Shown: positions 31,840 to 32,064 of the stretch, one piece after another | How positions within the stretch are numbered: the stretch's first letter is position 1 | Layout: every line of letters starts with the position of its first letter | Assembly (NCBI GenBank): GCA_023459335.1 | Contig: JAEWUO010000035.1 | Location: 1 to 32,064 of the forward strand | Reading direction: 5' to 3' | Origin: Bacillota bacterium | GTDB taxonomy: Bacteria > Bacillota > Clostridia > Christensenellales > CAG-138 | DNA length: 32,064 bases | Made by a program: the position numbers and the translations under genes | Notes under the pieces: model-generated | Seen by the model: only the letters and a program-made list of their open reading frames with translations | What the model was told of the DNA's origin: nothing | The model's database searches: none

Positions 31840-32064
31840 CTGCCTGCTTACCTCGCCCAAGCTGCCAGGAATGTCAGTTCGTTCGCACTTCTCAACAATC
31901 CACTGGATTGTTTCATGCCTTCGGCGCCAGTGCTCACCCTCCGCGGCGCTGTATCTGCCGCTGGCAGCGCGCCGCTTCGTCATGTTGCAAGTCAAGCGCG
32001 CTTTGCGCGTTGGCCGGCAAGGTTTGGAAGAGCAGGTAAACACAAGAATGCGAACAAAACAAAG
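31840..32064. other. Non-coding end of the window with inverted repeats
   Basis: No gene is supported here; the open frames on both strands are short and of odd composition. Three inverted repeats are visible: AACAATCCA/TGGATTGTT with a 1-base centre (31894-31912), CTGCC/GGCAG (31955-31967), and an imperfect CAAGCGCG/GCGCGTTG (31993-32012). It may be a dispersed non-coding repeat or the flank of a gene beyond the window. Confidence 0.4.

Noticed and set aside
31729..32043. Small protein encoded on the minus strand upstream of the dehydratase gene
   Set aside because: The frame overlaps the dehydratase promoter and start, has no ribosome site, and its composition fits non-coding repeat sequence.

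Overview
The window looks like the chromosome of a GC-rich, anaerobic, low-passage-type Firmicute (Clostridia, possibly Christensenellales-like). This is an inference from the Firmicutes-type TrmK, CdsZ, long-form Hpf, RecD2 and single-chain GlyRS, the C4-zinc L33, strong GGAGG-type ribosome sites, and molybdenum-dependent purine catabolism. No phage, IS, plasmid or CRISPR signature was seen. Genes lie on both strands in short operons separated by clear hairpin terminators.

Layout. 1-3508 (minus): tldD-tldE, then rpmG (L33) and the start of a multi-pass membrane protein cut by the window edge. 3709-6208 (plus): an MFS exporter and an M29 aminopeptidase. 6276-6812 (minus): the ribosome hibernation factor hpf. 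7076-16218 holds a purine-catabolic island. A minus-strand operon encodes a hydantoinase-family amidohydrolase, a MobA/MocA-like nucleotidyltransferase and guanine deaminase. Divergent to it on the plus strand are adenine deaminase and a three-subunit xanthine dehydrogenase (Mo, FAD, 2Fe-2S order). Together they can carry adenine to hypoxanthine and guanine to xanthine, and hydroxylate the purine ring. The nucleotidyltransferase probably makes the cytosine-dinucleotide Mo cofactor, and the hydantoinase probably opens a ring downstream. An aminotransferase of class I (16387-17655) follows.

17722-24650 is information processing. On the minus strand are trmK, nif3, cdsZ, the RNase P RNA gene and trpS; upstream of these are mnmA and a small HMA metallochaperone; glyS is on the plus strand. 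24737-27633 (plus) is recD2-comFC. 27678-28790 (minus) is a lipoprotein with a deacetylase-like barrel. Then come tRNA-Ser(CGA) (minus), a double zinc-ribbon coiled-coil protein (plus), and at 29840-31732 (minus) a membrane-bound nucleotide-sugar dehydratase. The last 330 bases are non-coding with several inverted repeats.

The most unusual structures are two local duplications. The first is a 52-bp tandem repeat of the guaD translation start, which creates two in-series 15-codon mini-ORFs in front of guaD. The second is a 43-nt copy of the 3' end of the RNase P RNA placed 107 bp downstream of the real one. Two genes (the MFS exporter and trmK) appear to be leaderless, and three promoters carry an inverted repeat in the -35/-10 spacer. 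I did not find a clearly novel multi-gene defence or biosynthetic system.
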